Notes: a model not told the origin generated them from the letters alone. DNA of 11,135 nt from Desulfarculales bacterium UBA702 (GCA_002298165.1 DBMI01000024.1:1-11135); one strand, 5' to 3'. Shown: positions 1-6,475, counted from the first letter of the stretch. A program made the numbers and translations.

Positions 1-23
1 CAGGCTGGAAAGCCCGCCCCACT
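1..23 (+). repeat. Dispersed REP-like repeat, copy 1 (cut by window edge)
   Basis: This stretch matches the complement of 5106-5128 at 22 of 23 positions. The other copy is a complete hairpin with 8-bp arms and a TTCC loop. Here the first bases of the left arm fall outside the window, so only part of the hairpin is visible. Two copies in 11 kb, both outside genes, suggest a dispersed extragenic palindrome family rather than a gene-specific signal. Confidence 0.6.
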
Positions 24-42
24 AAAGGTGACACCATCTCTG

Positions 43-65
43 AAAATACAGGGCATAAACCCTGT
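43..65 (-). terminator. Weak candidate terminator after tkt
   Basis: Read on the minus strand, a 6-bp stem (ACAGGG/CCCTGT, loop of 6) lies about 40 bases past the tkt stop codon and is followed by ATTTTC. The stem is short and the T-tract is only four bases, so this is tentative. A run of eight T immediately after the stop codon has no stem of its own in front of it. Confidence 0.25.
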
Positions 66-105
66 CTCACCGACTTGTTTTGCGATGATCAGATGAAAAA
101 AAATA

Positions 106-2067
106 TTATCTTGCTAACGTCTCGCCTGTCCGATTTTGCAGGGCGGCTCGCACAATACCCTCCCAGTTGATCCCCTCCAACCTGTAGAGATCGTCGGGTT
201 TGCCGGAAAGCCCGTATCCCTTTACGCCGAGGCGGACAAAGCGGCATTCGAGTCGTTTTTCGGCAATTATCGCCCCTACTCTCGCCCCCAGTCCCGTATC
301 GACATGGTGGTCTTCAGCGGTAATAATCAGGCCTGTTGCCGCGGCTTCCGCGACTGCATCGATATCCATCGGTTTGATGGAAGCAAAATTCAGAACCGCT
401 AGCTCGATTCCGTGATTTGCGGCAAGTTCATCGCGAGCCTTCAGCGCATGATGGATGATTGAACCGTGGGAGAGGATCGCGCCGTCTTTTCCGCTTCGCA
501 GCCAGTCGGCTTTTCCCGGAACAAAAGTGTAATCTTCGCCAAAAGCTGGCTTTCCGGATTCATTAAGTATTACCGGCACCTTCGATCTTCCCATTCCCAC
601 GAATACATTTCCGGCCTGCACGGCCGCTTGCCGCACTATCCTGTCAGTCTGGTTGGGATCGGCCGGAAGGTATATCGAAAACCCGAAGAGGTTTTGAAGA
701 AGTCCGATATAGTCAATGCACTGATGCGTCGGCCCGTCTTCGCCAACATCAAGCCCCAGGTGCGTGCACACCAGCTTGAGATTGGTATGGTTTACGTCGT
801 TGAGCCTGAGCTGGTTGTAAACTTCGGTAACCCCGAAAGTACCGAAAGTGCTGAAAAACGCGGCAAAGCCCTCCCTGCTTGCCGATCCGGCCGTTGTAGC
901 CGTATGGTGTTCCTGGATTCCCGACTCGAAGTAGGCTTTTTCGGAAATCTTGTGGAAACCATCCATTTTGACGGAGCCTTCGAGATCGCAGCTAAATCCG
1001 ATTATCCGGGGGACTTCTCCAGCGTTGTTGATGCGGGCGAGGTCTTCGAGGGCAGCACCATAAGCCGAACGGTTGTCGGTCATAACATCCGGGGCGTAGG
1101 TTCTCGGTTGTCCAGGAAGAATTTCCGGAAAATCCACCGGGCGCTTGAAGTGTGCACAGAAATCGAAGGTCGAACGACGCTTTTGCTTAAGGGCATCGAT
1201 AGGATTATCCAGCTCGAGTTCATCGAGCGCGCGGGCGGCATCAGCTTCGCTTAAGGTGCTCCCGTGGTATTTGGCTTTATTTTCCATAAACGAGACGCCC
1301 TTCCCCATCGTCGTGCGGGCAATTAGCGCAGTCGGAAAACGGGGATCGCCGGCCTGGTAGTGATGAATGCTTTTCATTGCTTCGAAAATGCTATCGAAGT
1401 CGTGGCCGTTTTCGAGATATAAAACATTCCAGTGAGCGGCCTCGTATTCGGCCCTGATTTCCTGGGGCATCACCGCGTTGGTGCTTCCGCAGATCTGGAG
1501 GTAGTTGCGGTCAACGATGCAGGCCATATTGTTCAGGCCGTATTTCACGGCGAATCTTCGTGCCTCGGATATCTGGCCTTTCTGCTGCTCCCCGTCGCCC
1601 ATAAGCACGAATACCCGATTCTTCATCCCGCGAAGCTTAAGGCCCAGGGCCATCCCGGTCCCGGCTGAGAGTCCCTGCCCAAGCACCCCCGTATTCCACT
1701 CGACCCCCGGGACACAACATTCCACATGTCCGGTAAAAGGCGATCCGGCCCGCCGGAATTCGAGGCAGAAGCTCTCCTCCTCTGCATAACCGTACTCACA
1801 AAGCACACTGTAGAGCCCGGGGCTAATGTGGCCCATGCTGACAACCAGCCTGTCTCTTCCTTCCCAGCACGGATCTTTGCGGTCGTGAGCCATTGTCGCG
1901 TAAAGCATGAGAAGCAGGTGCAGCGAGGACATCGATCCTCCCGGATGCCCGCTTGCGGCAAGCGTCGTGCTCACGATGATGCGCCTCATGCAGCGAAGCC
2001 ACATCTCGTTCAGGGTTTTCTTCTGGTCTTCAGTCAGGGAAGGTTGATCCAATGAAATTTTTAACAT
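106..2067 (-). CDS. tkt: Transketolase, full length
   Basis: Thiamine-diphosphate enzyme of the non-oxidative pentose phosphate pathway. It moves two-carbon ketol units between sugar phosphates and supplies erythrose 4-phosphate and ribose 5-phosphate in the cytoplasm. The 653 residues match the usual single-chain length. SGHPGG (39-44), TGVLGQG (126-132) and GDGE (157-160) with the later Asn188 form the diphosphate-binding domain. The pyrimidine-binding domain has GIQEHH (383-388, probable catalytic Glu386) and VGEDGPTHQ (441-449), followed by the C-terminal transketolase domain from about residue 525. GIQEHH and the GEQQKG stretch differ from the common E. coli-type forms and look closer to two-subunit transketolases, as if the halves were fused. 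It lies 62 bases downstream of mrp on the same strand, so co-transcription is likely. The Shine-Dalgarno is weak (GGAA close to the ATG). An E4P supply role for nearby aroF is inference. Confidence 0.93.
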   Translation of the reverse strand: MLKISLDQPSLTEDQKKTLNEMWLRCMRRIIVSTTLAASGHPGGSMSSLHLLLMLYATMAHDRKDPCWEGRDRLVVSMGHISPGLYSVLCEYGYAEEESFCLEFRRAGSPFTGHVECCVPGVEWNTGVLGQGLSAGTGMALGLKLRGMKNRVFVLMGDGEQQKGQISEARRFAVKYGLNNMACIVDRNYLQICGSTNAVMPQEIRAEYEAAHWNVLYLENGHDFDSIFEAMKSIHHYQAGDPRFPTALIARTTMGKGVSFMENKAKYHGSTLSEADAARALDELELDNPIDALKQKRRSTFDFCAHFKRPVDFPEILPGQPRTYAPDVMTDNRSAYGAALEDLARINNAGEVPRIIGFSCDLEGSVKMDGFHKISEKAYFESGIQEHHTATTAGSASREGFAAFFSTFGTFGVTEVYNQLRLNDVNHTNLKLVCTHLGLDVGEDGPTHQCIDYIGLLQNLFGFSIYLPADPNQTDRIVRQAAVQAGNVFVGMGRSKVPVILNESGKPAFGEDYTFVPGKADWLRSGKDGAILSHGSIIHHALKARDELAANHGIELAVLNFASIKPMDIDAVAEAAATGLIITAEDHHVDTGLGARVGAIIAEKRLECRFVRLGVKGYGLSGKPDDLYRLEGINWEGIVRAALQNRTGETLAR

Positions 2068-2129
2068 CTTTTCCGGCCTTTACTGAATTGTGGGTCTGCC
2101 AGATCGTGAACTGCACCCAATGGTGAGAA

Positions 2130-2999
2130 TTATTCGTTTGACGCCAATTCCTCGGCCCGCTCAATCCGCGAGAGAACCGCCTGGGCAAAATCGTTTATCG
2201 CCGATGCGAACGGGGTCTGGCTAACCTCGTCTAGAATCGGGGCTCCTCGGTCTCCGCCTTCGACCACTCGGGGTTCGAACGGAATTTCACCGAGGAAGGG
2301 TATGTTCATGGCATCGGAGGTTTTCAGCCCGCCACCTGTTCGAAAAATCGGAATGAATTCATTACAATGTGGGCAGAAAAGCCCCGACATGTTTTCGACC
2401 AGCCCGAGCATGTCCAGATTGACTTTCCGGCAGAAGTTTATGGACTTCCTGACGTCGGCGAGCGCCACTTCCTGAGGCGTGGTTACAATAATTGCTTTAA
2501 CATCCGGGATAAGCTTTATTATTGAAAGCGGCTCGTCACCAGTGCCGGGCGGCGAATCAATTACGAGAAAATCCAGGTCGTCCCAGCGGCAGTCGGCGAT
2601 AAACTGTGCTATCACCCCGTGTTTTACCGGGCCGCGCCAGATTATCGCGGAATCGGAATCTTCCATCATCGATTCAATAGATACTATCTTAAGATTAGGG
2701 CTATATTCATGCGGGATGATTTCGCGCTCATCGGTAATATCCATTATCCCCTTAAGACCGAACATTCGGGGGATACTCGGCCCGTGCAAGTCGACGTCCA
2801 TCAGCCCGACCTGAAAGCCCTTACTCGCAAGAGCCAAAGAAAGATAAGAGGCAACGCTGCTCTTCCCCACCCCGCCTTTCCCGCTCATCACAACCACCTT
2901 ATGCTTGATGCGCAAGAGCTTGCACCTTACAAGCTCTTCCCTGGATTTCTTCTTGCCGTCCACGGTGCAGCTTGCGCACGATTTCTTATCGCAATCCAT
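2130..2999 (-). CDS. mrp: Mrp/NBP35-family Fe-S cluster carrier ATPase
   Basis: P-loop ATPase of the Mrp/ApbC/NBP35 family, thought to carry and transfer [4Fe-4S] clusters to apoproteins in the cytoplasm. With the chosen start it has 289 residues. The deviant Walker A is SGKGGVGKSS (39-48), the switch region is DSPPGTGDE (148-156), and the conserved cluster-binding pair is CPHC (209-212) after ENMSG. The N-terminus has Cys3, Cys8, Cys11 and Cys26, including a CASC motif, which recalls the extra N-terminal cluster site of NBP35. The N-terminal MIP18/DUF59 domain of many bacterial Mrp proteins is absent. The frame stays open to an ATG at 3137, but the 2999 start has AAGGAG four bases upstream and a promoter-like sequence lies between the two, so the shorter form is preferred. 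tkt follows after 62 bases. Confidence 0.92.
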   Translation of the reverse strand: MDCDKKSCASCTVDGKKKSREELVRCKLLRIKHKVVVMSGKGGVGKSSVASYLSLALASKGFQVGLMDVDLHGPSIPRMFGLKGIMDITDEREIIPHEYSPNLKIVSIESMMEDSDSAIIWRGPVKHGVIAQFIADCRWDDLDFLVIDSPPGTGDEPLSIIKLIPDVKAIIVTTPQEVALADVRKSINFCRKVNLDMLGLVENMSGLFCPHCNEFIPIFRTGGGLKTSDAMNIPFLGEIPFEPRVVEGGDRGAPILDEVSQTPFASAINDFAQAVLSRIERAEELASNE

Positions 3000-3036
3000 A
3001 GTGCTCCTTTTTGATACCGGGAAAATGGGATTCGTA

Positions 3037-3065
3037 ACCTTAAAAGGTATCCTTCCCGATGTCAA
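3037..3065 (-). promoter_or_regulatory. Candidate sigma70 promoter of mrp-tkt
   Basis: On the minus strand a perfect TTGACA (3065-3060) is followed after 17 bases by TAAGGT (3042-3037), which keeps the TA and final T of the -10 consensus. It would start transcription about 30 bases before the mrp ATG at 2999. It supports that start because the longer frame (ATG at 3137) would begin upstream of the promoter. The -10 match is only moderate. Confidence 0.45.
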
Positions 3066-3182
3066 CCTATGTAAAAACTCGAGCAAAGTTTTGACCATTG
3101 CGGATTGTAACCCGTTTTCGACAGACAATCCATTCACCCTGCAACGGTCTTAAGAACTGATGCCGGCGGATAAATTTCCACG

Positions 3183-3220
3183 CCCTTTCCGAAAGGGACA
3201 ATTGTCCGCGGCAGCGGACA
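3183..3220. promoter_or_regulatory. Pair of adjacent palindromes between mrp and cobO
   Basis: The 300-base gap between the divergent mrp and cobO starts holds two perfect inverted repeats six bases apart. CCCTTTC/GAAAGGG has a 1-base centre (3183-3197). TGTCCGC/GCGGACA has a 4-base centre GGCA (3203-3220). No T-tract follows either, and no gene ends here, so terminators are unlikely. They could be operator sites for a dimeric regulator acting on cobO or on both genes. I see no cobalamin-riboswitch core and no other small gene in this gap. Confidence 0.35.
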
Positions 3221-3299
3221 TGTTTACTTTCAAGTACAAGAACGGATCATAACCATTCCTCTTTTGAGACCGATATCGAAACAGATTTTGGAGGTATAG

Positions 3300-3899
3300 A
3301 TGGCAGACGAAACAGGCAGGCTTACCAGATTGAACCCGCAACTGGAGATCACCCATCTTAAGCCCGAGAAAAGGGTGGGCCTGGTTGTCGTGCTGACCGG
3401 CTATGGTAAAGGCAAAACTTCCTCGGCACTCGGGATGGTGGTTCGCGCCTGCGGGCACGACATGAAGGTATGCATGCTCCAGTTCATGAAAGGCGATATC
3501 TTTACAGGGGAATGGGAAGCGGTAAAGAAGTTGAACTGCGATATCGAATTAATCCCGACAGGTATGGGCTTCTGCGGAATCCAGGGAAACCCTTATAAGC
3601 ACCCAGTACACCGGGAAGCCGCGCAACGCGCCCTTAGTCTTGCCCGAGAACGCATCAACTCAGGAAAATACGACCTGGTTGTGCTCGATGAAATTAATAA
3701 TGCCATCCACCTCAAGCTTGTCGATCTCGAACAGGTAATCGAGCTGGTCAGAAATAAGCCTCCTCACACCCACCTTGTGCTAACCGGCCGCGACGCAACT
3801 CCCGAAATAGTGGAACTGGCCGACACGGTGAGCGAAGTCAGGGAAATCGCCCACGCCTACCGCAAAGGAATAGAACCGCAGCCGGGGGTTGATTTTTAA
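3300..3899 (+). CDS. cobO: Cob(I)yrinic acid a,c-diamide adenosyltransferase (CobO/BtuR family)
   Basis: ATP:corrinoid adenosyltransferase, which attaches the 5'-deoxyadenosyl group of ATP to the reduced cobalt of corrinoids in coenzyme B12 synthesis or salvage. It is 199 residues, the usual size for the family. The P-loop is TGYGKGKTSSALG (33-45), the strand carrying the Walker-B-like acid is VVLDEINNAI (127-136), and the C-terminal family signature runs from TGRDATPEIVELAD (162-175) to the final PGVDF. The start is supported by GGAGG five bases upstream. It stands alone: the flanking genes are on the opposite strand and no other cobalamin gene is in view, so a de novo versus salvage role cannot be decided. 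Transcription probably ends at the hairpin at 4021-4072. PduO- and EutT-type enzymes are unrelated folds and are excluded by these motifs. Confidence 0.92.
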   Translation: MADETGRLTRLNPQLEITHLKPEKRVGLVVVLTGYGKGKTSSALGMVVRACGHDMKVCMLQFMKGDIFTGEWEAVKKLNCDIELIPTGMGFCGIQGNPYKHPVHREAAQRALSLARERINSGKYDLVVLDEINNAIHLKLVDLEQVIELVRNKPPHTHLVLTGRDATPEIVELADTVSEVREIAHAYRKGIEPQPGVDF

Positions 3900-3970
3900 T
3901 AGGGTTCTGCTTCCTGGAACTACGTTCAGGACTGTGTAAAAATCGAAATACGGGGAAAGCGGCTGTTTGC

Positions 3971-4117
3971 GTAGGTTGGGTTGAGCTGTGAGCAGGAAAT
4001 CCGACGCGAACGCCTTGAATGGAGCGAAACCCAACACCCCAGCGCCGGAGTGTTGGGTTTCGCTCCGTTTTTCGGGATTAGCAGCATATTTCTAATCAAC
4101 CGCTCAACCCAACCTAC
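3971..4117. mobile_element. REP/MITE-like palindromic element, 147 bp
   Basis: The element is bounded by a perfect 16-base inverted repeat, GTAGGTTGGGTTGAGC (3971-3986) and its complement (4102-4117). Inside lies a perfect 17-bp hairpin (arms 4021-4037 and 4050-4066) whose arms again contain an AACCCAAC-type core. It has no coding capacity. Both outer ends start with GTAG when read inwards, the tetranucleotide typical of REP sequences recognised by Y1-type REP-associated transposases (family knowledge). Mobilisation in trans by such an enzyme is inference, since none is encoded here. No clear target-site duplication is seen. Confidence 0.7.
4021..4072 (+). terminator. Hairpin plus T5, probable cobO terminator
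   Basis: The internal hairpin of the palindromic element has a perfect 17-bp stem and a 12-base loop. On the plus strand it is followed by G and five T. It lies 122 bases after cobO, which faces it. It could therefore end cobO transcription before the opposing tyrA, meaning the inserted element now acts as a terminator. On the minus strand no T-run follows. Confidence 0.45.
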
Positions 4118-4157
4118 ATCTGCCTTTCAGCCAGGATTTGCCGAACCAGACAACATT

Positions 4158-5087
4158 TCAGCCATTCGAAGTTTTCTCCTGGTTCCCATTCTTATTGTTC
4201 TTGTGTGCCAACTGCACCGAAAAGTCGAGCAACTCTGAGCTCTCGCGATAGGCGCTCTTGCAGAAATCGCCTAAGTGGCGGGCGCTCAGTTCGAAATCTT
4301 TCATGAACCCATCAAGACTCCCGGCGTTGTAAAACTTCTCGTAAGCTTCGAGTCCTTCTTTCAATGCAGAAAAGATTTCGCCGGAATGCGGGTTCATCTG
4401 GGTTATCGCCGCATAGAGTCCAGGGTTCTGAGCGAATATCCTTCCAACAAGATTCATTTCGATCCGGTAACTCGGGCTCGTGTATTCCATGGTTTCCACT
4501 ATATCGATGCCCAGGTCTCTAATGGCCCTCCCTATGAGCATGGTGGTCAGGTGGAAAAGGACCTGGATAATGCTCATCATCCTGTCATGTTCTTCCGGGG
4601 CGCATTCCTTTACGCTAATGCCTCGTGAGGTGAAAAGTCCCCTGAGCCACTCCCAGTCGGCAGGGCTGATCCGCACGGGGCATGCGGCAAGTGTCTGGCC
4701 GGTAAAGGTGGTGATCCTGCCGCCGAACATTGGATGCAAACCGACTACAGATGCGGGTGACTCGAGCATTTCACGAACAGGGGCTGACTTCAGACTGGTC
4801 AGGTCCATCAAGAGCTGGCCGGGCCTGGTCTGCGGCACGAGTCTTCGGATTGTTTCGGCGGCCTGGTGCAGCGGAACCGCAAATATTACAATATCGGCTT
4901 CCCTGATGGCCTGCTCGGGGGTAAGAGGGGTTTCCAGGTCGGCTATTCCGACCGGGAAACCGAAATCCTTGAAGAAATTGGCGAACAGCCGACCCATTTC
5001 TCCCAATCCGCCGATGACCGCAATGCTCGAATCAGTGCTCCAGTGCAGGCTCAATGGGGCAGAGCCGCTAAAGTTAGGGTCACCCAT
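4158..5087 (-). CDS. tyrA: Prephenate dehydrogenase, monofunctional
   Basis: Oxidative decarboxylation of prephenate to 4-hydroxyphenylpyruvate using NAD(P)+, the committed step to tyrosine. The 309 residues align by eye with the dehydrogenase half of the E. coli T-protein but lack its chorismate mutase half. The Rossmann motif is GGLGEMG (25-31). HPMFGG (118-123) carries the probable catalytic His118. EEHDRMMSIIQ (165-175) and the helical region with SPSYRIEMNLVGRIFAQ (204-220) match the dimerisation domain of that subgroup. No C-terminal ACT domain follows, so feedback control may rest on aroF and on attenuation. The start has AAGGAAA four bases upstream. It is the second gene of the aroF-tyrA operon, 64 bases after aroF. 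The gap carries a REP-like hairpin with no T-tract, which probably does not stop transcription but might affect mRNA stability. Confidence 0.93.
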   Translation of the reverse strand: MGDPNFSGSAPLSLHWSTDSSIAVIGGLGEMGRLFANFFKDFGFPVGIADLETPLTPEQAIREADIVIFAVPLHQAAETIRRLVPQTRPGQLLMDLTSLKSAPVREMLESPASVVGLHPMFGGRITTFTGQTLAACPVRISPADWEWLRGLFTSRGISVKECAPEEHDRMMSIIQVLFHLTTMLIGRAIRDLGIDIVETMEYTSPSYRIEMNLVGRIFAQNPGLYAAITQMNPHSGEIFSALKEGLEAYEKFYNAGSLDGFMKDFELSARHLGDFCKSAYRESSELLDFSVQLAHKNNKNGNQEKTSNG

Positions 5088-5105
5088 CTATTTTCCTTCA
5101 TCAAA

Positions 5106-5130
5106 AGTGGGGCAGGCTTTCCAGCCTGCC
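5106..5130 (-). repeat. REP-like hairpin, copy 2, between aroF and tyrA
   Basis: A perfect hairpin with arms GGCAGGCT (5111-5118) and AGCCTGCC (5123-5130) and a TTCC loop sits in the 64-base gap between aroF and tyrA. Most of it recurs at 1-23 in the opposite orientation. Without a T-tract it is not a convincing terminator. Hairpins of this kind inside operons can protect the upstream mRNA from 3' exonucleases, which here would favour aroF over tyrA (inference). Confidence 0.65.
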
Positions 5131-5151
5131 TCCGAAGAAAATTGCCCAATA

Positions 5152-6165
5152 TTAGATATACCTTCCGACCGCCTCGGCAACCCTGCGGCATTCCTCTACC
5201 ATAGTCTTGAAAGGCGATGGCCGAAGAGACTGGGGACCGTCGCTCATCGCCTCCTCGGGCCGCACATGGACTTCCACCAGAAGCCCGTCAGCCCCGGCTG
5301 CTATTGCGGCCTTCGATACCGCGGGGACAAGATCGGCCCGGCCGACGGCATGGCTTGGATCGACTATTACCGGCAGGTGGGTTAGCGATTTGAGCAACGG
5401 AACAGCGCTTATGTCCAGTGTATTTCGGGTCTCTGTCTCGAAGGTCCTGATCCCGCGCTCGCACAATATCACTTTTTCGTTGCCCTGTGCCATTATGTAT
5501 TCGGCCGACATGAGGAATTCCTTTATCGTCGCGCAAAGGCCTCGCTTGAGGATGACGGGCTTATCTATATTGCCGACTTCGGTAAGCAGACGAAAGTTTT
5601 GCATATTTCGCGTACCTATCTGGATAATGTCGGCATACTTGCAGACAAGCACCGTGTCTCTGGGGTCCATGAGTTCGGTTACGATCATCATCCCGAGCCG
5701 TTCTCGCACCGCGGCCAGATACTTGAGGCCCTTCTCGCCCCACCCTTGGAATGCATAGGGGGAAGTGCGTGGTTTGAAAGCGCCCCCGCGCAGGAAGTGC
5801 ACACCCGATGGCACCAGCGAATCGGCTATTTCTTCGAGCACCTCGCGACTTTCTACCGCACACGGGCCCGCCATTATCTGGATCTGAGGACCTCCTATAG
5901 TCGACCCGTTTACCTGAATCACCGTATCGTCAGGTTTCATTTCTCTGCTCACCAGCTTGTACGGTTTTAGAATCGGCAGTACCGATTCGACTCCTGGAAA
6001 CGATTCGACCGGCAGCTCATTCAAAATGCGCTCATCCCCGATCGCCCCCACGATGGTCCTGTGCTCGCCCTTGGATATGTGAGTGCGCAAACCAAGGTCC
6101 TCAAGCCTGCGAATGATTCTTTGCAAGTCATCTTCCTGGTGATCGGGCCGAAGTACGATAATCAT
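5152..6165 (-). CDS. aroF: 3-deoxy-7-phosphoheptulonate synthase, type I-beta with regulatory N-terminus
   Basis: DAHP synthase condenses PEP with erythrose 4-phosphate, the first step of the shikimate pathway. The protein has 337 residues. Residues 1 to about 75 form the ferredoxin-like regulatory domain known from the Thermotoga maritima enzyme, where aromatic amino acids inhibit. The barrel follows with GPCAVES (100-106), RGGAFKPRTSPYAFQG (126-141), QIGTRNMQN (182-190), KRG (208-210) and DPSHAVG (269-275). Cys102, His272, Glu298 and Asp309 fit the metal ligands of the T. maritima enzyme at the same numbers, as I recall them. The start at 6165 has GGAGG eight bases upstream. An in-frame ATG at 6252 is rejected because the extension would be read through the attenuator terminator, and an ATG at 6180 overlaps the Shine-Dalgarno. 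It is the first structural gene of an operon with tyrA, controlled by the upstream leader peptide. Confidence 0.95.
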   Translation of the reverse strand: MIIVLRPDHQEDDLQRIIRRLEDLGLRTHISKGEHRTIVGAIGDERILNELPVESFPGVESVLPILKPYKLVSREMKPDDTVIQVNGSTIGGPQIQIMAGPCAVESREVLEEIADSLVPSGVHFLRGGAFKPRTSPYAFQGWGEKGLKYLAAVRERLGMMIVTELMDPRDTVLVCKYADIIQIGTRNMQNFRLLTEVGNIDKPVILKRGLCATIKEFLMSAEYIMAQGNEKVILCERGIRTFETETRNTLDISAVPLLKSLTHLPVIVDPSHAVGRADLVPAVSKAAIAAGADGLLVEVHVRPEEAMSDGPQSLRPSPFKTMVEECRRVAEAVGRYI

Positions 6166-6222
6166 TTGCTGTACCTCCATTATTGCTCTGAAATTTAAAT
6201 CCGTTCGATTACCCCAAGAAAC

Positions 6223-6259
6223 AAAAAAGCCGTGAGCACCCAGGGCACTCACGGCTTTT
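6223..6259 (-). terminator. Attenuator terminator upstream of aroF
   Basis: On the minus strand AAAAGCCGTGAG (6259-6248) pairs perfectly with CTCACGGCTTTT (6236-6225). The stem is extended inwards by wobble and C-G pairs around a small loop, and it runs into six T followed by GTTTCTT. It lies 58 bases before the aroF start and 20 bases after the leader-peptide stop codon, the position expected for an attenuator. It might also end read-through transcripts from the 196-residue gene upstream. Confidence 0.88.
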
Positions 6260-6361
6260 AATCCAATACTGATTCCAGACTATCGGAAGCTGAGCATACC
6301 TGAGGCGGTCCCTCCCCCGGGGTAAAAGTAAAAATAATAAGAGCAGTAAAGACCGGTATGC
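6248..6361 (-). promoter_or_regulatory. Competing RNA pairings of the aroF attenuator
   Basis: Three segments can pair alternately. Segment 1, GCATACC in codons 1-3 of the leader (6361-6355), is the exact complement of GGTATGC in codons 22-24 (6300-6294). Overlapping that, CTCAGCTT (6294-6287) can pair with AAGC-CG-TGAG (6257-6248), the 5' arm of the terminator, leaving a two-base bulge. Pairing 1:2 would leave the terminator free. A ribosome held at the Tyr/Phe codons could block segment 1 and let 2:3 form as antiterminator. The bases are seen; the switching is inferred, and the 2:3 helix is short. Confidence 0.5.
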
Positions 6362-6363
6362 AT
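6280..6363 (-). CDS. Tyr/Phe leader peptide of the aroF-tyrA attenuator
   Basis: A 27-codon frame (ATG at 6363-6361, TAG at 6282-6280) lies between a promoter and the terminator before aroF. Residues 6-15 are YCSYYFYFYP: five Tyr and two Phe in nine positions, a density not expected by chance. The following PGGG stretch comes from a G/C-rich run. GGAAGG lies six bases upstream of the ATG. In ribosome-mediated attenuation (as for E. coli pheL or trpL) scarcity of the charged tRNA stalls the ribosome on these codons and favours an antiterminator, so the product itself is probably unimportant. Here the sensed residues would be tyrosine and, secondarily, phenylalanine, fitting aroF and tyrA downstream. 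The operon shape is conventional, but I do not recognise this particular peptide. Confidence 0.85.
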   Translation of the reverse strand: MHTGLYCSYYFYFYPGGGTASGMLSFR

Positions 6364-6395
6364 TTCAAACCTTCCGATTAGTTTTGAGTATCTCG

Positions 6396-6424
6396 AATAG
6401 AATCTATTATTTTGAGGATGTCAA
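6396..6424 (-). promoter_or_regulatory. Sigma70-type promoter of the aroF-tyrA operon
   Basis: On the minus strand a perfect TTGACA (6424-6419) is followed after exactly 17 bases by TCTATT (6401-6396), four of six matches to the -10 consensus. Transcription would begin near 6389, about 25 bases before the leader-peptide ATG, leaving room for its GGAAGG ribosome site. The position directly upstream of leader, terminator and aroF fits an attenuated operon. No operator palindrome overlaps it. Confidence 0.65.
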
Positions 6425-6475
6425 GGCGTTTTCCGGGAGTGAGCTCCAAAATAGTTAGAACTCCTCATGCCCGGC

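Noticed and set aside
466..1254. A 262-codon plus-strand frame opposite tkt
   Set aside because: It is the antisense shadow of a clearly conserved transketolase and has no recognisable motif of its own.
3000..3137. N-terminal extension of mrp from the ATG at 3137
   Set aside because: A TTGACA promoter lies inside the extension, and AAGGAG directly precedes the ATG at 2999. The extension has no family similarity that I can see.
4480..5385. A 301-codon plus-strand frame opposite tyrA and aroF
   Set aside because: It crosses two genuine minus-strand genes and a REP-like hairpin, and its translation is low-complexity and Ser/Pro-rich like other antisense shadows.
6166..6252. N-terminal extension of aroF from the ATG at 6252
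   Set aside because: The extra codons are encoded by the attenuator terminator itself. The 6165 start has GGAGG at good spacing and gives the family's usual length.
6425..6475. Hairpin CCGGG...CCCGG after the 196-residue gene as its terminator
   Set aside because: The stem has mismatches and a long loop and is followed by A-rich sequence instead of T on the minus strand. The attenuator terminator further on could serve.
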